DNA of 64,000 nucleotides from positions 248,001 to 312,000 of the forward strand of contig NZ_JAMBLR010000002.1 of assembly GCF_023336935.1 (NCBI RefSeq), read 5' to 3'. Shown piece after piece: positions 1 through 9,075 of the stretch. Source of the DNA: Phascolarctobacterium sp. ET69 (GTDB taxonomy: Bacteria; Bacillota; Negativicutes; Acidaminococcales; Acidaminococcaceae). Each line of letters starts with the position of its first letter. The first letter of the stretch is position 1. Both the position numbers and the translations under genes were made by a program. The notes beneath the pieces were generated by a model that searched no databases, had not been told where the DNA came from, and saw nothing but the letters and a program-made list of their open reading frames with translations.

Positions 1-2
1 CC

Positions 3-245
3 TACTTTGTTGGCAAGCCGAACCCGCTGATGATGCGCACCGGTCTGCGCCTTTTGGGTGTGCACAGCGACGAAGCTGCCATGATTGGCGACCGCATGGA
101 CACCGATATTGTTGCCGGTATGGAAAGCGGACTGGAAACGGTGCTGGTGCTCAGCGGCGTAACCACGCGCGAAAACATGCAGGTGTTTGCTTACCGTCCG
201 CGCCATATTTTAAACGGCGTCGGCGATATTGTACCGAAAGAATAA
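3..245 (+). CDS. HAD-IIA family hydrolase, C-terminal part (5' end outside window)
   Basis: An open frame enters from the left edge and ends at TAA 243-245. The 80 visible residues carry the C-terminal signature of NagD/AraL-type HAD-IIA phosphatases: a GKPNP motif (the motif III lysine), then [10 protein letters not shown] with the acidic pair of motif IV that binds Mg2+, then a conserved tail ending in a VLSGVT-like block. Known members dephosphorylate small sugar phosphates or nucleotides in the cytoplasm. The substrate cannot be told from this fragment. A strong inverted repeat follows 58 bp downstream, so this is the last gene of its unit. Confidence 0.85.
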   Translation, partial: YFVGKPNPLMMRTGLRLLGVHSDEAAMIGDRMDTDIVAGMESGLETVLVLSGVTTRENMQVFAYRPRHILNGVGDIVPKE

Positions 246-302
246 CGCGTTCTAGTACTGCAAAAGCAATAAACGAAAAAGTAAATAACTCAACCTAAAC
301 AA

Positions 303-340
303 CAGCCCTTCCGTGCCTTTATGGTGCGGAAGGGCTGGTT
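303..340 (+). terminator. Intrinsic terminator after the HAD-IIA gene
   Basis: Perfect 11-bp arms CAGCCCTTCCG (303-313) and CGGAAGGGCTG (327-337) with a 13-nt loop. The T tract that follows is short and broken (GGTTTGCGTGTTT), so termination may be partial. Confidence 0.6.
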
Positions 341-377
341 TGCGTGTTTATACACTGAGATTCTTGATAAAACTGGT

Positions 378-1814
378 TTATTTTTGTTTTATTAAAACAA
401 AGTTTGATGTCTGATTACAAATATCGTATTCAAATTTTAAATTAGAAAGTTCTTCTTTGTTAATTATGAGATAACTATTCTTATTTTTTATAAAAGCATC
501 AATACCGCCATGTTCGCCTATCATATCTCCATAAAGTTCAATGGCTAAAAAACTGCTTTGAGGCCAATTGCCTTTAGTTTTTTTATCCCAGAAATATACA
601 GTTTTCATATTATATTTTTCGTTTCTGCTTAACAAAACTTGGATATGATCTGCTGGAACATTATCTGTATGCACCTTTGCTATCATTTTAATATTTTTAA
701 AAGAAAAAATTGAGATACAACATATAACAATTATTAATAAAGCAGTTCTTATCTTTGGTAACATTAATACCTTATTATATAATAAACTAAATCCATAACC
801 AGCTAAAATACACATTAAAGGGTAAGTACCCCAAACATACCATGGAAATTTAGATTTAACAATGGAAAATAATATAAATGGAATTAAAATAGCGATTATG
901 CACGGTTTTAAGTTTATTTTTTTGATATCATATTTTTTACAAAGAATTATAAAACTCATTAGAAAAGGAAAAATAACAAAAGCAAATTTACTATTAAAAA
1001 ATTGTCTTACGTAAAATAATGGCCCGCCGACATGCCCTTCAATAGTTTTAGTGCTTCTTGCTATTACATCATAAAAAATCATTTGTTCTAAAAATTTAGG
1101 CCCATCGGCTATATATCGTGAAACAGCCCATATTGCAATAGGCGTAACAGCAAAAATAAAACAAGTTAATATTTCTTTTATAGTAAGTTTTTTTATAAAA
1201 CTACTTCCAAAAATAACAATAAAAATGCATACAACAAATATTCCTGCATGAGTTGCTTTAGCCAAAAAACTTAAAGCACAACAGAAGCATGCTAAATATA
1301 GAAATTTTTTATTTTTCTCTATCATACATAAACTTAATGTAGCTATGACATAAAGCATTATGAAAAAGCTATCTGCATCGCCATACCTAACATAATGCGA
1401 ACCATAAAATGTTTTCCAAGCGACAAAAGCATATAAAGTAAAAATAGCAGAAAGTTTTCCTAAATACTTTTTAGAAAAAGAAAAACAGATAATAACAGTA
1501 ATGAGGTGAGATAACGCCGAATAAATTCTTAAACCTAAAGTGTTAAAACCAAAAATTTTATAACCTAATATGATTAACCATTCGCTTAAAGGCGGTTTTA
1601 AATTCCAATAATCATTTTTATAGCCATAAGTGGTTATAAGCCAATTATCATTTTTCAGGAGTTCATAAGCATTAACGCCGTGCCGCGCTTCATCCCAATC
1701 TTTTATAGAACTTACATCAAGTTTATAGAATGTTAAAAAGATAATGAGTAAAAAGCCAATTATACTTAGGACTTTAAATAATATTGGTTTATTATTTTCA
1801 ATAAAATATTTCAT
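378..1814 (-). CDS. ArnT/PMT-like membrane glycosyltransferase (GT39 family)
   Basis: A 478-residue polytopic membrane protein. After the first membrane segment comes a loop with DWDEARHG, the acidic catalytic motif of ArnT/PMT-type (GT-C) enzymes, followed by LKPPLSEW as in bacterial members. About ten further hydrophobic segments and a soluble tail follow. Such enzymes move a sugar from an undecaprenyl-phosphate carrier to a cell-surface acceptor outside the inner membrane. It lies 21 bp downstream of a GtrB-like glycosyltransferase that would make the lipid-linked donor, so the two probably work as a pair. Codon use is markedly AT-rich compared with the gcv operon, which suggests horizontal acquisition. 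The sugar and acceptor are unknown. Confidence 0.82.
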   Translation of the reverse strand: MKYFIENNKPILFKVLSIIGFLLIIFLTFYKLDVSSIKDWDEARHGVNAYELLKNDNWLITTYGYKNDYWNLKPPLSEWLIILGYKIFGFNTLGLRIYSALSHLITVIICFSFSKKYLGKLSAIFTLYAFVAWKTFYGSHYVRYGDADSFFIMLYVIATLSLCMIEKNKKFLYLACFCCALSFLAKATHAGIFVVCIFIVIFGSSFIKKLTIKEILTCFIFAVTPIAIWAVSRYIADGPKFLEQMIFYDVIARSTKTIEGHVGGPLFYVRQFFNSKFAFVIFPFLMSFIILCKKYDIKKINLKPCIIAILIPFILFSIVKSKFPWYVWGTYPLMCILAGYGFSLLYNKVLMLPKIRTALLIIVICCISIFSFKNIKMIAKVHTDNVPADHIQVLLSRNEKYNMKTVYFWDKKTKGNWPQSSFLAIELYGDMIGEHGGIDAFIKNKNSYLIINKEELSNLKFEYDICNQTSNFVLIKQK

Positions 1815-1835
1815 TTTAACAAAATCTCCAATATA

Positions 1836-2801
1836 TTATTTGTGCCCAGTTCTATCGCTGATAATATATCTTGGACGGCTTTTTACTTCCATATAGGTTT
1901 TACCAACATATTCTCCAATCATCCCTAAACAAATTAATTGGATACCGCCCATAAAGCAAACAATACAAATGGTGCTTGCCCAACCTGCTACAGTACGTCC
2001 GCTGAATTCAGATAATACTGCCCATAAAGCGCCTATAAAACTTAATATTGATACTACAAGTCCTAATGCTGTAATAATTCTTAATGGTTTTATGCTTAAA
2101 CTGGTAATGCCGTCAATAGCTAAACTTAACATTTTTGACAATGGATAATGGCTTTCGCCGGCAATACGTTCAAATCTTTCAAAATAAACATTAGTATGCT
2201 TAAAACCTACCAATGGAATTAGTCCGCGGAGAAATAAATTTACTTCTTTAAAATTTGCAAATTCTTGTAATACTTTAGACGAAAGTAATCTATAATCAGC
2301 ATGATTAAATACGACATCCGCTCCCATAAATTTTAAAAATTTATAAAATGATTCCGCTGTGAAACGTTTAAAAAATGTATCTGAAGTTCTTTTTTCTCTA
2401 ACGCCATATACAACGTCAAAATTATGATTAGTATATGCGTCTATCATTTTATCCATGGCATTAATATCGTCTTGACCATCACAATCGATTGAAATGGTTA
2501 TATCACATATGTCCTTAGCTTCCATTAATCCTGCCAAAACACTGTTTTGATGACCACGATTCCTGCTCTGACAAATACCCATATAATGTTCGTCTTTATG
2601 AGATAATTCTTTGATAATATCCCATGTTTTATCACTGCTGCCATCATTAATAAACAAAATTCTGCTTTTTGGAGAAATTTTATTATCATTAATTAACTGA
2701 TTTAGTTTAGCTAAAAATTTTGGGGCTGTAATAGGTAATACTTCTTGTTCATTGTAGCAAGGGATAATTATATATAATATAGGGTTATTTTCAGAAAACA
2801 C
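1836..2801 (-). CDS. GtrB-like polyprenyl-phosphate glycosyltransferase (GT2)
   Basis: 321 residues. The N-terminal GT-A domain has IIIPCYNEQEVLP, an FINDGSSD nucleotide-sugar motif and SIDCDGQDD, the variant DXD block of DPM/GtrB enzymes. The C-terminus has two membrane helices and ends with the GEYVGKTYMEVKSRP block typical of GtrB/YfdH and ArnC relatives. Family members load a sugar onto undecaprenyl phosphate on the cytoplasmic face. The start is GTG at 2799-2801, with a GAGGTG ribosome site just upstream. It is first in a two-gene unit with the GT39-type transferase, the usual donor-maker plus transferase arrangement for O-antigen, teichoic acid or glycoprotein decoration. AT-rich like its partner. 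Confidence 0.85.
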   Translation of the reverse strand: MFSENNPILYIIIPCYNEQEVLPITAPKFLAKLNQLINDNKISPKSRILFINDGSSDKTWDIIKELSHKDEHYMGICQSRNRGHQNSVLAGLMEAKDICDITISIDCDGQDDINAMDKMIDAYTNHNFDVVYGVREKRTSDTFFKRFTAESFYKFLKFMGADVVFNHADYRLLSSKVLQEFANFKEVNLFLRGLIPLVGFKHTNVYFERFERIAGESHYPLSKMLSLAIDGITSLSIKPLRIITALGLVVSILSFIGALWAVLSEFSGRTVAGWASTICIVCFMGGIQLICLGMIGEYVGKTYMEVKSRPRYIISDRTGHK

Positions 2802-2885
2802 TTAATTTCACCTCAATATCTAATTTCAAGGAGAAAAAACTACCTGACTAAAAAGTGTACTTTTTGTATTTAGCATTACTGTTTT

Positions 2886-2913
2886 ATTATATCATCAAAA
2901 ACTTTATTTTCAA
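2886..2913 (-). promoter_or_regulatory. SigA-type promoter for the glycosyltransferase pair
   Basis: On the minus strand TTGAAA (2913-2908), a 16-bp spacer and TATAAT (2891-2886), 85 bp upstream of the GTG start. The near-palindrome AAAAAGTGTACTTTTT (2859-2874) lies just downstream of the -10 and could be an operator. Confidence 0.55.
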
Positions 2914-3069
2914 GATTTCAACAGTGCTTAAAAGTCCCTAAAATCTGTTTGCTACAAAGTACAAATTTCTGCAAAAAAACACTTCTGCAAGAATATTGTA
3001 CTTTTTATTGTTTTAGGTGTCATTCCGGCAATTTTAAATTAAGGCTGATTACCATACGATATTTGCTGA

Positions 3070-3107
3070 AAGCAAAATAAAAAAGCTCTCTCTAAAACGG
3101 GAGCTTT
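3070..3107 (-). terminator. Orphan terminator-like hairpin
   Basis: Arms at 3082-3090 and 3099-3107 pair (one G-T), and the minus-strand product continues into TTTATTTT. No minus-strand gene lies upstream to be terminated. It may be left over from the decayed insertion sequence next to it. Confidence 0.4.
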
Positions 3108-3157
3108 CAGTTTGTCAGCAAAGTAGCCAAACGGCGGTTTTGTTGTTATCATAGATA

Positions 3158-3670
3158 TTGATGAAAATGTTAGCAAAAGAAAAATCCGAAAGAAACCTTT
3201 TAAAATTTGTAAATATAGAAAATTTAGTACCACAAAACCATATCTTACGGAAAATAGGCAACGCAATAAACTTCAGCGAAATCTACCCAATAGTAAATGA
3301 ACTCTATTGCAACGACAACGACAGGACGAGCATCGCCCCTGTAGTCCTCTTTAAAATCGTGCTCATCCATCACATTTATGGCATGCCTTCGCTGCGCCGC
3401 ACACTCAAAAGATATACCAAAGAATTTCTGAAAGAGATAAATGAAATAAAGTAAGACTAAAACAAAAAGCCATTTGATGGTAACAGCGGCAGGGAAAAAG
3501 AAACCTTTGTATTAACTGCAGATCTGGAAAGTGGCATTTCCCATAAAGGTAAACACAAGAAATGCTTTGCTTACGAAGCACATACAGCGTGCAGTATGTA
3601 TAACTTTATACTGACAGCAGAAGTAACAACAGGCATAAAAACTTGCCGTTTTTGTACGTTAGGGCAGTAA
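3158..3670 (+). pseudogene. Decayed IS1182-family transposase
   Basis: The first 98 codons read like the N-terminal DUF772 region of IS1182-type transposases (NLVPQNHILRKI, then SIAPVVLFKIVLIHHIYGMPS). The frame then hits TAA at 3452 and TAA at 3458 but continues in the same phase with recognisable mid-protein pieces (KKPFDGN, LESGISHKGKHKKCFAYEAHTA) to a stop at 3670. Two in-frame stops, missing segments and no C-terminal catalytic part make it non-functional. No clear terminal inverted repeats were found. The remnant lies between the AT-rich glycosyltransferases and the gcv operon. Confidence 0.8.
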
Positions 3671-3768
3671 TGATTTATACATTGAATAAAAGGTAAACAT
3701 TATTTTATTTACAAGCGGAGTGAAAAAATGTAAGCTTTATACTGTAAATTTTTAAAATAAAGTTTTCA

Positions 3769-3798
3769 TTGAAGCTTGTCCATCTAATAGTATATAAT
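3769..3798 (+). promoter_or_regulatory. Probable promoter of the gcv operon
   Basis: TTGAAG (3769-3774), an 18-bp spacer and TATAAT (3793-3798), 55 bp before gcvT. A 7-bp inverted repeat (ATAACTA 3814-3820, TAGTTAT 3830-3836) between -10 and start is a possible operator. No tandem glycine riboswitch is visible in this short leader. Confidence 0.5.
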
Positions 3799-3853
3799 GG
3801 AACTATATACCGGATAACTACCGGATTATTAGTTATAAAGGAGCATTGTTTTG

Positions 3854-4936
3854 ATGGAACTGAAAACACCTCTTTATGATTGCCATGTTGCGGCCGGTGG
3901 TAAAATTGTGCCTTTTGCAGGGTATCTCCTGCCGGTGCAGTATACGGGCGTTATTAAGGAACATATGGCAGTACGCACTGCCTGCGGGCTTTTTGACGTA
4001 TCGCACATGGGCGAATTTTTAATTAAAGGCGCTGATGCGCTTAACAATGTGCAGAATTTGTTCTGCAACGATTTTGAAAATATGTATGACGGACAGGTAC
4101 GTTACAGCCCGATGTGCAACGAGCGCGGCGGCATTGTTGACGATGTTTTGATTTATAAAGTAAACGGCGAAGAATATCTTTTGGTTGTTAACGCCGCTAA
4201 CCGCCATAAGGATGCGGAGTGGGTCAAGGCGCATCTTTTTGGCAGCGCTTCTTTTGAAGATATTTCCGATTCCGTTGCCCAGCTGGCACTTCAGGGGCCG
4301 AAATCCAAGGAAATTGCGGCTAAAATTGTACCGGAAGACGGCATACCCAAAAAATATTACAGCTTTGTAAAAGATGTGGACGTGCAGGGCATTAAGTGCA
4401 TTGTTTCGCGTACCGGCTATACCGGCGAATTTGGCTACGAGTTTTACTGCGCTGCCGCAGACGGCCCGAAGCTGTGGGATATTTTGCTGGAAGCAGGCAA
4501 AGAGTTTGGCCTTATTCCCTGCGGCCTTGGCGCGCGCGACACTCTGCGCCTGGAAGCTGCCATGCCTCTTTACGGGCATGAACTGACCGACGATATTACC
4601 CCGCTGGAAGCAGGGCTGGACTTTTTCGTAAAACTCGGCAAAGACCGCTTTATCGGCATGGACGCCATTTTAGCCAAGGGTGACCCGAAGGTAATCCGCG
4701 TGGGCTTAAAAATTACCGGCCGCGGCATTGCGCGCGAGCACTGTGATGTTTACAGCGGCGAAGAAAAAATCGGCATTGTAACAAGCGGCACGCACTGCCC
4801 GTACCTTAACGCGCCCGTTGCCATGGCAATGGTGCCCGCTTCTTATTCCGAACCCGGCACCAAAGTGCAGGTGGATGTGCGCGGACGCAGAATTGACGCC
4901 GAAGTAGTACCCCTGCCGTTTTATAAACGCGCTTAA
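3854..4936 (+). CDS. gcvT: Aminomethyltransferase, glycine cleavage T-protein
   Basis: 360 residues, the normal family length. T-protein takes the aminomethyl group from lipoylated GcvH, transfers the C1 unit to tetrahydrofolate to give 5,10-methylene-THF, and releases ammonia. Visible marks are the N-terminal [20 protein letters not shown] block, [22 protein letters not shown] and the C-terminal GIVTSGT block of the OB-like domain. ATG 3854 lies 10 nt after AAGGAG (3838-3843). An in-frame TTG at 3851 would be 7 nt after it and cannot be excluded. First gene of the operon, 30 bp before gcvH. Confidence 0.97.
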   Translation: MELKTPLYDCHVAAGGKIVPFAGYLLPVQYTGVIKEHMAVRTACGLFDVSHMGEFLIKGADALNNVQNLFCNDFENMYDGQVRYSPMCNERGGIVDDVLIYKVNGEEYLLVVNAANRHKDAEWVKAHLFGSASFEDISDSVAQLALQGPKSKEIAAKIVPEDGIPKKYYSFVKDVDVQGIKCIVSRTGYTGEFGYEFYCAAADGPKLWDILLEAGKEFGLIPCGLGARDTLRLEAAMPLYGHELTDDITPLEAGLDFFVKLGKDRFIGMDAILAKGDPKVIRVGLKITGRGIAREHCDVYSGEEKIGIVTSGTHCPYLNAPVAMAMVPASYSEPGTKVQVDVRGRRIDAEVVPLPFYKRA

Positions 4937-4966
4937 AATAAAATCAATTTAAGGAGGCTATTTATT

Positions 4967-5350
4967 ATGAACATTCCTAACGACGTTTGCTACACCAAAT
5001 CCCACGAGTGGGTAAAATTTGCCGAGGACGGCAGCGCAACGGTAGGCCTTACCGATTATGCACAGAACGAATTGGGCGACCTGGTTTTTGTTAACCTGCC
5101 CATGCCGGGCGATACCTTTGCCGCAGGCGATACTTTCGCCGATGTGGAATCCGTAAAAGCTGTATCTGACGTTTACAGCCCTGTTACCGGCACCGTTGCC
5201 GAAGTGAACGAAGAACTGGCCGACGCTCCGCAGACCATTAACGAAGCTCCTTATGATGCCTGGCTGGTACGTTTTGACGAAATTACCGATCAGGAAGATT
5301 TGCTGACTGCCGAAGAATACGAAGCATTTGTAAAAGAAGAACAAGCATAA
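4967..5350 (+). CDS. gcvH: Glycine cleavage system H-protein
   Basis: 127 residues, full length. H-protein is the lipoyl shuttle among P, T and L proteins. The lipoyl-lysine motif ESVKAVSD places the modified lysine at residue 64, inside a beta-sandwich-like sequence ([16 protein letters not shown] before it, VYSPVTG after it). AAGGAGG sits before the ATG. The neighbouring lplA and lpdA supply lipoylation and reoxidation of this protein. Confidence 0.98.
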   Translation: MNIPNDVCYTKSHEWVKFAEDGSATVGLTDYAQNELGDLVFVNLPMPGDTFAAGDTFADVESVKAVSDVYSPVTGTVAEVNEELADAPQTINEAPYDAWLVRFDEITDQEDLLTAEEYEAFVKEEQA

Positions 5351-5362
5351 AGGAGGGCGCCT

Positions 5363-6676
5363 ATGGGAAGCTATATCCCCTCTACCAAAGAAGAACGGCA
5401 GGAAATGCTTGCCGCAGCAGGCTACGGCAGTATCCGCAGCCTGTTTAAAGACGTGCCTGCCGAAGTTTACCTTGATAAGCCGCTGAACCTGCCCCAAGGC
5501 ATGAGCGAACTGGAAGTGCGTGCCAAAATGCAGGAGCTGGCCGGCAAAAATACCGTGTTCCGCACAATTTTGCGCGGCGCAGGCGCTTATGACCACTACA
5601 TTCCTTCCATTGTTAAATACATTACCTCCAAAGAGGAGTTTGTAACCAGCTACACGCCGTACCAGGCAGAAATGAGCCAGGGCATTTTGCAGTCCATCTT
5701 TGAATATCAGACGATGATTTGCGATTTGACCGGCATGGACACTGCTAATGCTTCCGTGTATGACGGCGCTTCTGCCGCTGCCGAAGCCGCTGCCATGTGC
5801 CGCGACCGCAAACGCAGCGTGGCGCTTGTAAGTGCTGCCGCTAACCCGGACGTTATTGCCACCATGCAGACTTACTGCTTCGGTGCAGGTACTGAACTGC
5901 GCCTTGTGCCTGCCAAAGACGGCAGAACCGACCTTGACGCGTTAAAAGCAATGCTTACGCCTGATGTTTGCTGCGTTTATGTGCAGCAGCCCAATTTTTA
6001 CGGTCAGTTTGAAGAAGCAGAAAAGATTGCTGAACTTACCCACGCAGGCGGTGCCAAATACATTATGGGCGTAAACCCCATTGCTCTTGCCATTATGAAA
6101 ACCCCGGCCGAATGCGGCGCAGACATTGCCGTTGGCGAAGGGCAGCCTTTGGGCCTGCCGCTGGGCTTCGGAGGGCCGTACCTTGGCTTTATGGCAGCAA
6201 CCGGCGCTATGATGCGCAAGCTGCCGGGGCGCATTGTTGGTGAAACTGTTGACGCTGACGGCAACCGTGCCTATGTTTTAACTTTGCAGGCGCGCGAGCA
6301 GCACATCCGCCGCGAAAAAGCCAGCAGCAACATCTGCTCCAACGAGGCGCTGTGCGCTTTAACAGCTTCCGTTTATCTGGCAGCGGTAGGGCCGCAGGGC
6401 TTAAAGCAGGCGGCAACGCTGTGTCTTTCCAAAGCGCACTACCTGGCGCAGGAGCTTACCAAAATCGAAGGCGTAAACCTTGTTTACGGCGGCGAATTTT
6501 TCCACGAATTTGTTACCACTCTGCCTAAGCAGGAGGAAGTGCTGGCCGCACTTGCCAAAGAGGGCATTCTCGGCGGGCTGCCGGTTAAAGAGGGCGTGCT
6601 GTGGTGCGTAACCGAAAAAGCCACCAAAGAAGCACTTGATAAGGCGGTTGCCATTGTGAAGGAGGTGTGCGCATAA
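5363..6676 (+). CDS. gcvPA: Glycine dehydrogenase (decarboxylating) subunit 1
   Basis: 437 residues, matching the N-terminal half of single-chain GcvP as found in two-subunit P-proteins of Bacillota and archaea. P-protein decarboxylates glycine and loads the aminomethyl group on lipoyl-H. It has a fold-type I aminotransferase-like sequence (SYTPYQAEMSQGILQ, NASVYDGASAAAEA, GEGQPLGLPLGFGGPYLG, REQHIRREKASSNICSNEAL). This half lacks the PLP lysine, which is in GcvPB. The stop TAA overlaps the ATG of gcvPB by one base, so the two subunits are probably translationally coupled. Confidence 0.97.
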   Translation: MGSYIPSTKEERQEMLAAAGYGSIRSLFKDVPAEVYLDKPLNLPQGMSELEVRAKMQELAGKNTVFRTILRGAGAYDHYIPSIVKYITSKEEFVTSYTPYQAEMSQGILQSIFEYQTMICDLTGMDTANASVYDGASAAAEAAAMCRDRKRSVALVSAAANPDVIATMQTYCFGAGTELRLVPAKDGRTDLDALKAMLTPDVCCVYVQQPNFYGQFEEAEKIAELTHAGGAKYIMGVNPIALAIMKTPAECGADIAVGEGQPLGLPLGFGGPYLGFMAATGAMMRKLPGRIVGETVDADGNRAYVLTLQAREQHIRREKASSNICSNEALCALTASVYLAAVGPQGLKQAATLCLSKAHYLAQELTKIEGVNLVYGGEFFHEFVTTLPKQEEVLAALAKEGILGGLPVKEGVLWCVTEKATKEALDKAVAIVKEVCA

Positions 6677-8085
6677 TGGAATTGTTGTTTGAAAAAAGCA
6701 CTCCCGGGCATGGCTGCGATATTTTTCCGGCCTGCGATGTGCCTGTAACTTCACTGCCGGAGGCTTTGGCGCGCAAGAGCGCTTTGCCGCTGCCGGAACT
6801 TTCCGAAACGGAAATCAGCCGCCATTATACTGCGCTTGCAAACCGCGCGCACGGCGTAAACAACGGCTTTTACCCGCTGGGCAGCTGCACCATGAAATAC
6901 AACCCGCGCATTAACGACGAGATGGCAAACCAGGCAGGTTTTGCCGCCGTTCACCCGCTGCAGCCCAAAGAAACCGTACAGGGCTGCACGGAAGCGCTGG
7001 AACTTTTAGATAAATACCTGTGCGAAATTACCGGCATGGATAAGATGGACTTTCAGCCGGCAGCAGGCGCACACGGCGAATTTACCGGGCTTTTGCTGAT
7101 AAAGAAATATCATGAAGCCAACGGCGATACCAAACGCACCAAAATTATCGTTCCGGACAGCGCGCACGGCACTAACCCGGCAAGCGCTGCCATGGCGGGC
7201 TTTACCACGGTTAACGTGCCCTCCAATGCGGATGGCTGCGTAGACCTTGACGCACTGCGCGCCGCTGTTGACGATACTACCGCCGGTTTAATGCTGACGA
7301 ACCCGAATACCGTCGGCCTGTTTGACAGCAATATTCTGGAAATTACCAATATCATCCACGAAGCGGGCGGCCTGTGCTATTACGACGGCGCTAACTTAAA
7401 CGCCGTTATGGGCATTGCGCGCCCCGGCGATATGGGCTTTGATGTTGTGCATCTTAACCTGCATAAAACCTTTTCCACTCCGCACGGCGGCGGCGGCCCG
7501 GGCGCAGGCCCTGTCGGCTGCAAAGCCCTGCTTGAGAAGTTCCTGCCAAAATCCGCACTGGGCGATGGTGCAGGCGAAGGGCATTTGCAGATGCGCGCGT
7601 TTTACGGCAACTTCCTTGTTTGCATGAGGGCTCTTACTTATGTGCTGACCCTCGGCGCGGAAGGCGTGCGTGAAGCCAGTGAAACGGCAGTGCTGAATGC
7701 CAACTACATGATGCACAAATTAAAAGATACTTACGATATGGCTTATGACCATACCTGCATGCACGAATTTGTTATGAGCCTGGAGGAACTGAAAAAAGCC
7801 ACCGGCGTAACGGCGCTGGATGTTGCCAAGTCCCTGATTGACCGCGGTATTCACCCGCCGACGATGTACTTTCCGCTGATTGTACACGAAGCGCTGATGC
7901 TGGAGCCTACAGAAACCGAAGCGCGCAGGACGCTGGACGAAGCAGTGCAGGCACTTTTGGAGCTGTACGAGCTGGCGCATACCGACGCGGAATATATGCA
8001 TAACGCTCCGCACCATGCGCAGATTAAGCGCCCGGACGAAGTACAGGCGGCACGCAAACCTGTTTTAAAATATGTACACAAATAA
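6676..8085 (+). CDS. gcvPB: Glycine dehydrogenase (decarboxylating) subunit 2
   Basis: 469 residues, the PLP-binding half of the split P-protein. The Schiff-base lysine is in LNLHKTFSTPHGGGGPG at residue 264. Other family blocks are GSCTMKYNPRIN, AHGTNPASAAM and a conserved FVMSLEELK region. ATG 6676 overlaps the gcvPA stop and follows AGGAGG. An in-frame GTG at 6667 lies inside gcvPA and is less likely. The 3' end overlaps lplA by 14 bp. Confidence 0.97.
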   Translation: MELLFEKSTPGHGCDIFPACDVPVTSLPEALARKSALPLPELSETEISRHYTALANRAHGVNNGFYPLGSCTMKYNPRINDEMANQAGFAAVHPLQPKETVQGCTEALELLDKYLCEITGMDKMDFQPAAGAHGEFTGLLLIKKYHEANGDTKRTKIIVPDSAHGTNPASAAMAGFTTVNVPSNADGCVDLDALRAAVDDTTAGLMLTNPNTVGLFDSNILEITNIIHEAGGLCYYDGANLNAVMGIARPGDMGFDVVHLNLHKTFSTPHGGGGPGAGPVGCKALLEKFLPKSALGDGAGEGHLQMRAFYGNFLVCMRALTYVLTLGAEGVREASETAVLNANYMMHKLKDTYDMAYDHTCMHEFVMSLEELKKATGVTALDVAKSLIDRGIHPPTMYFPLIVHEALMLEPTETEARRTLDEAVQALLELYELAHTDAEYMHNAPHHAQIKRPDEVQAARKPVLKYVHK

Positions 8086-9061
8086 AGTTCCGGTTTCCTG
8101 TTATATTACCGGCTGCACCGAACCTTACCGCAACCTTGCCGTGGAGCGTTACCTTTTGGAACACACCCCGGCAGGCAGCGTAACGCTGTATTTATGGCAG
8201 AACAAAAATACGGTGGTCATCGGGCGCAACCAAAATCCATGGGCCGAGTGCAATATGGCGCAGCTGCGCAGGGACGGCGGGCATCTGGTCCGCCGTCTTT
8301 CCGGCGGCGGTGCCGTGTACCACGACAGCGGCAATTTAAACTTTACTTTTTTAACGGACGCGCGCACCTACAATCTTGCGCGCCAGCTGGAGGTTATTAC
8401 CGGCGCGCTTAAAAGCCTCGGCATTAATGCCGTAAAAAGCGGGCGCAACGATATTCTGGTAGACGGGCGCAAGGTATCGGGCAACGCTTTTTATACCAGT
8501 GGCGGCAAAAAGTACCATCACGGCACGCTTTTAATTGACGTTAAAACGGACGAAATGGCAAAATACCTTACCGTATCGCCGCTTAAATTACAGGCTAAAG
8601 GCGTAAGTTCCGTTAAAAGCCGCGTGCTGAACTTAAAGGAAGTTTGCCCTTCTTTAACGGTGCCGGTGCTGCAAAACGCGCTTGTACATTCCTTTGCGGA
8701 AATTTACGGCAGCGAGCCTGTGCAGCTTACGGAAGCTGATTTTAACGCGGCGGAAGTTGCACGCTATGAAGTGGTGTTTAAAAGCGACGCCTTTCGCCTC
8801 GGCACGCGCCTGCCGTTTACCTGGCAGGCAGAAGCGCGCTTTGAATGGGGCAGCTTTACGCTGGCGTGCCGCGTTGACGGCGGTAATGTGCAGGACGCGG
8901 CAGTTTATACCGACGCTATGGACTGGAAGGCGCTTGCCGGTGCAGGGCAGTTTTTTAAAGGCTGCGCGTTTACGCCGGAGGCACTGGCGCAGGCAGCACA
9001 AAAAATTGCCGGACAGGCAGGAAACGACGTCAGTAAATTTTTAGCACAACTTACAATATAG
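8072..9061 (+). CDS. lplA: Lipoate-protein ligase A
   Basis: 329 residues. It activates lipoate with ATP and transfers it to the lysine of lipoyl domains, here most likely GcvH. The catalytic domain shows RRLSGGGAVYHDSGNLNF and NDILVDGRKVSGNAFY, the latter holding the conserved lysine that binds lipoyl-AMP. A C-terminal accessory domain follows. The ATG lies inside the last codons of gcvPB with no separate strong ribosome site, so translation is probably coupled. Its position in the operon suggests the cell salvages lipoate for glycine cleavage; no lipA/lipB is in the window. Confidence 0.95.
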   Translation: MYTNKVPVSCYITGCTEPYRNLAVERYLLEHTPAGSVTLYLWQNKNTVVIGRNQNPWAECNMAQLRRDGGHLVRRLSGGGAVYHDSGNLNFTFLTDARTYNLARQLEVITGALKSLGINAVKSGRNDILVDGRKVSGNAFYTSGGKKYHHGTLLIDVKTDEMAKYLTVSPLKLQAKGVSSVKSRVLNLKEVCPSLTVPVLQNALVHSFAEIYGSEPVQLTEADFNAAEVARYEVVFKSDAFRLGTRLPFTWQAEARFEWGSFTLACRVDGGNVQDAAVYTDAMDWKALAGAGQFFKGCAFTPEALAQAAQKIAGQAGNDVSKFLAQLTI

Positions 9062-9075
9062 AAAGGCATACAACC

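Noticed and set aside
3039-3266. 75-codon frame on the minus strand
   Set aside because: It lies opposite the transposase relic and across the orphan hairpin, with no ribosome site and no recognisable motif.
3785-3853. Glycine riboswitch before gcvT
   Set aside because: The stretch between the predicted -10 and the start is too short and lacks the tandem aptamer pattern.
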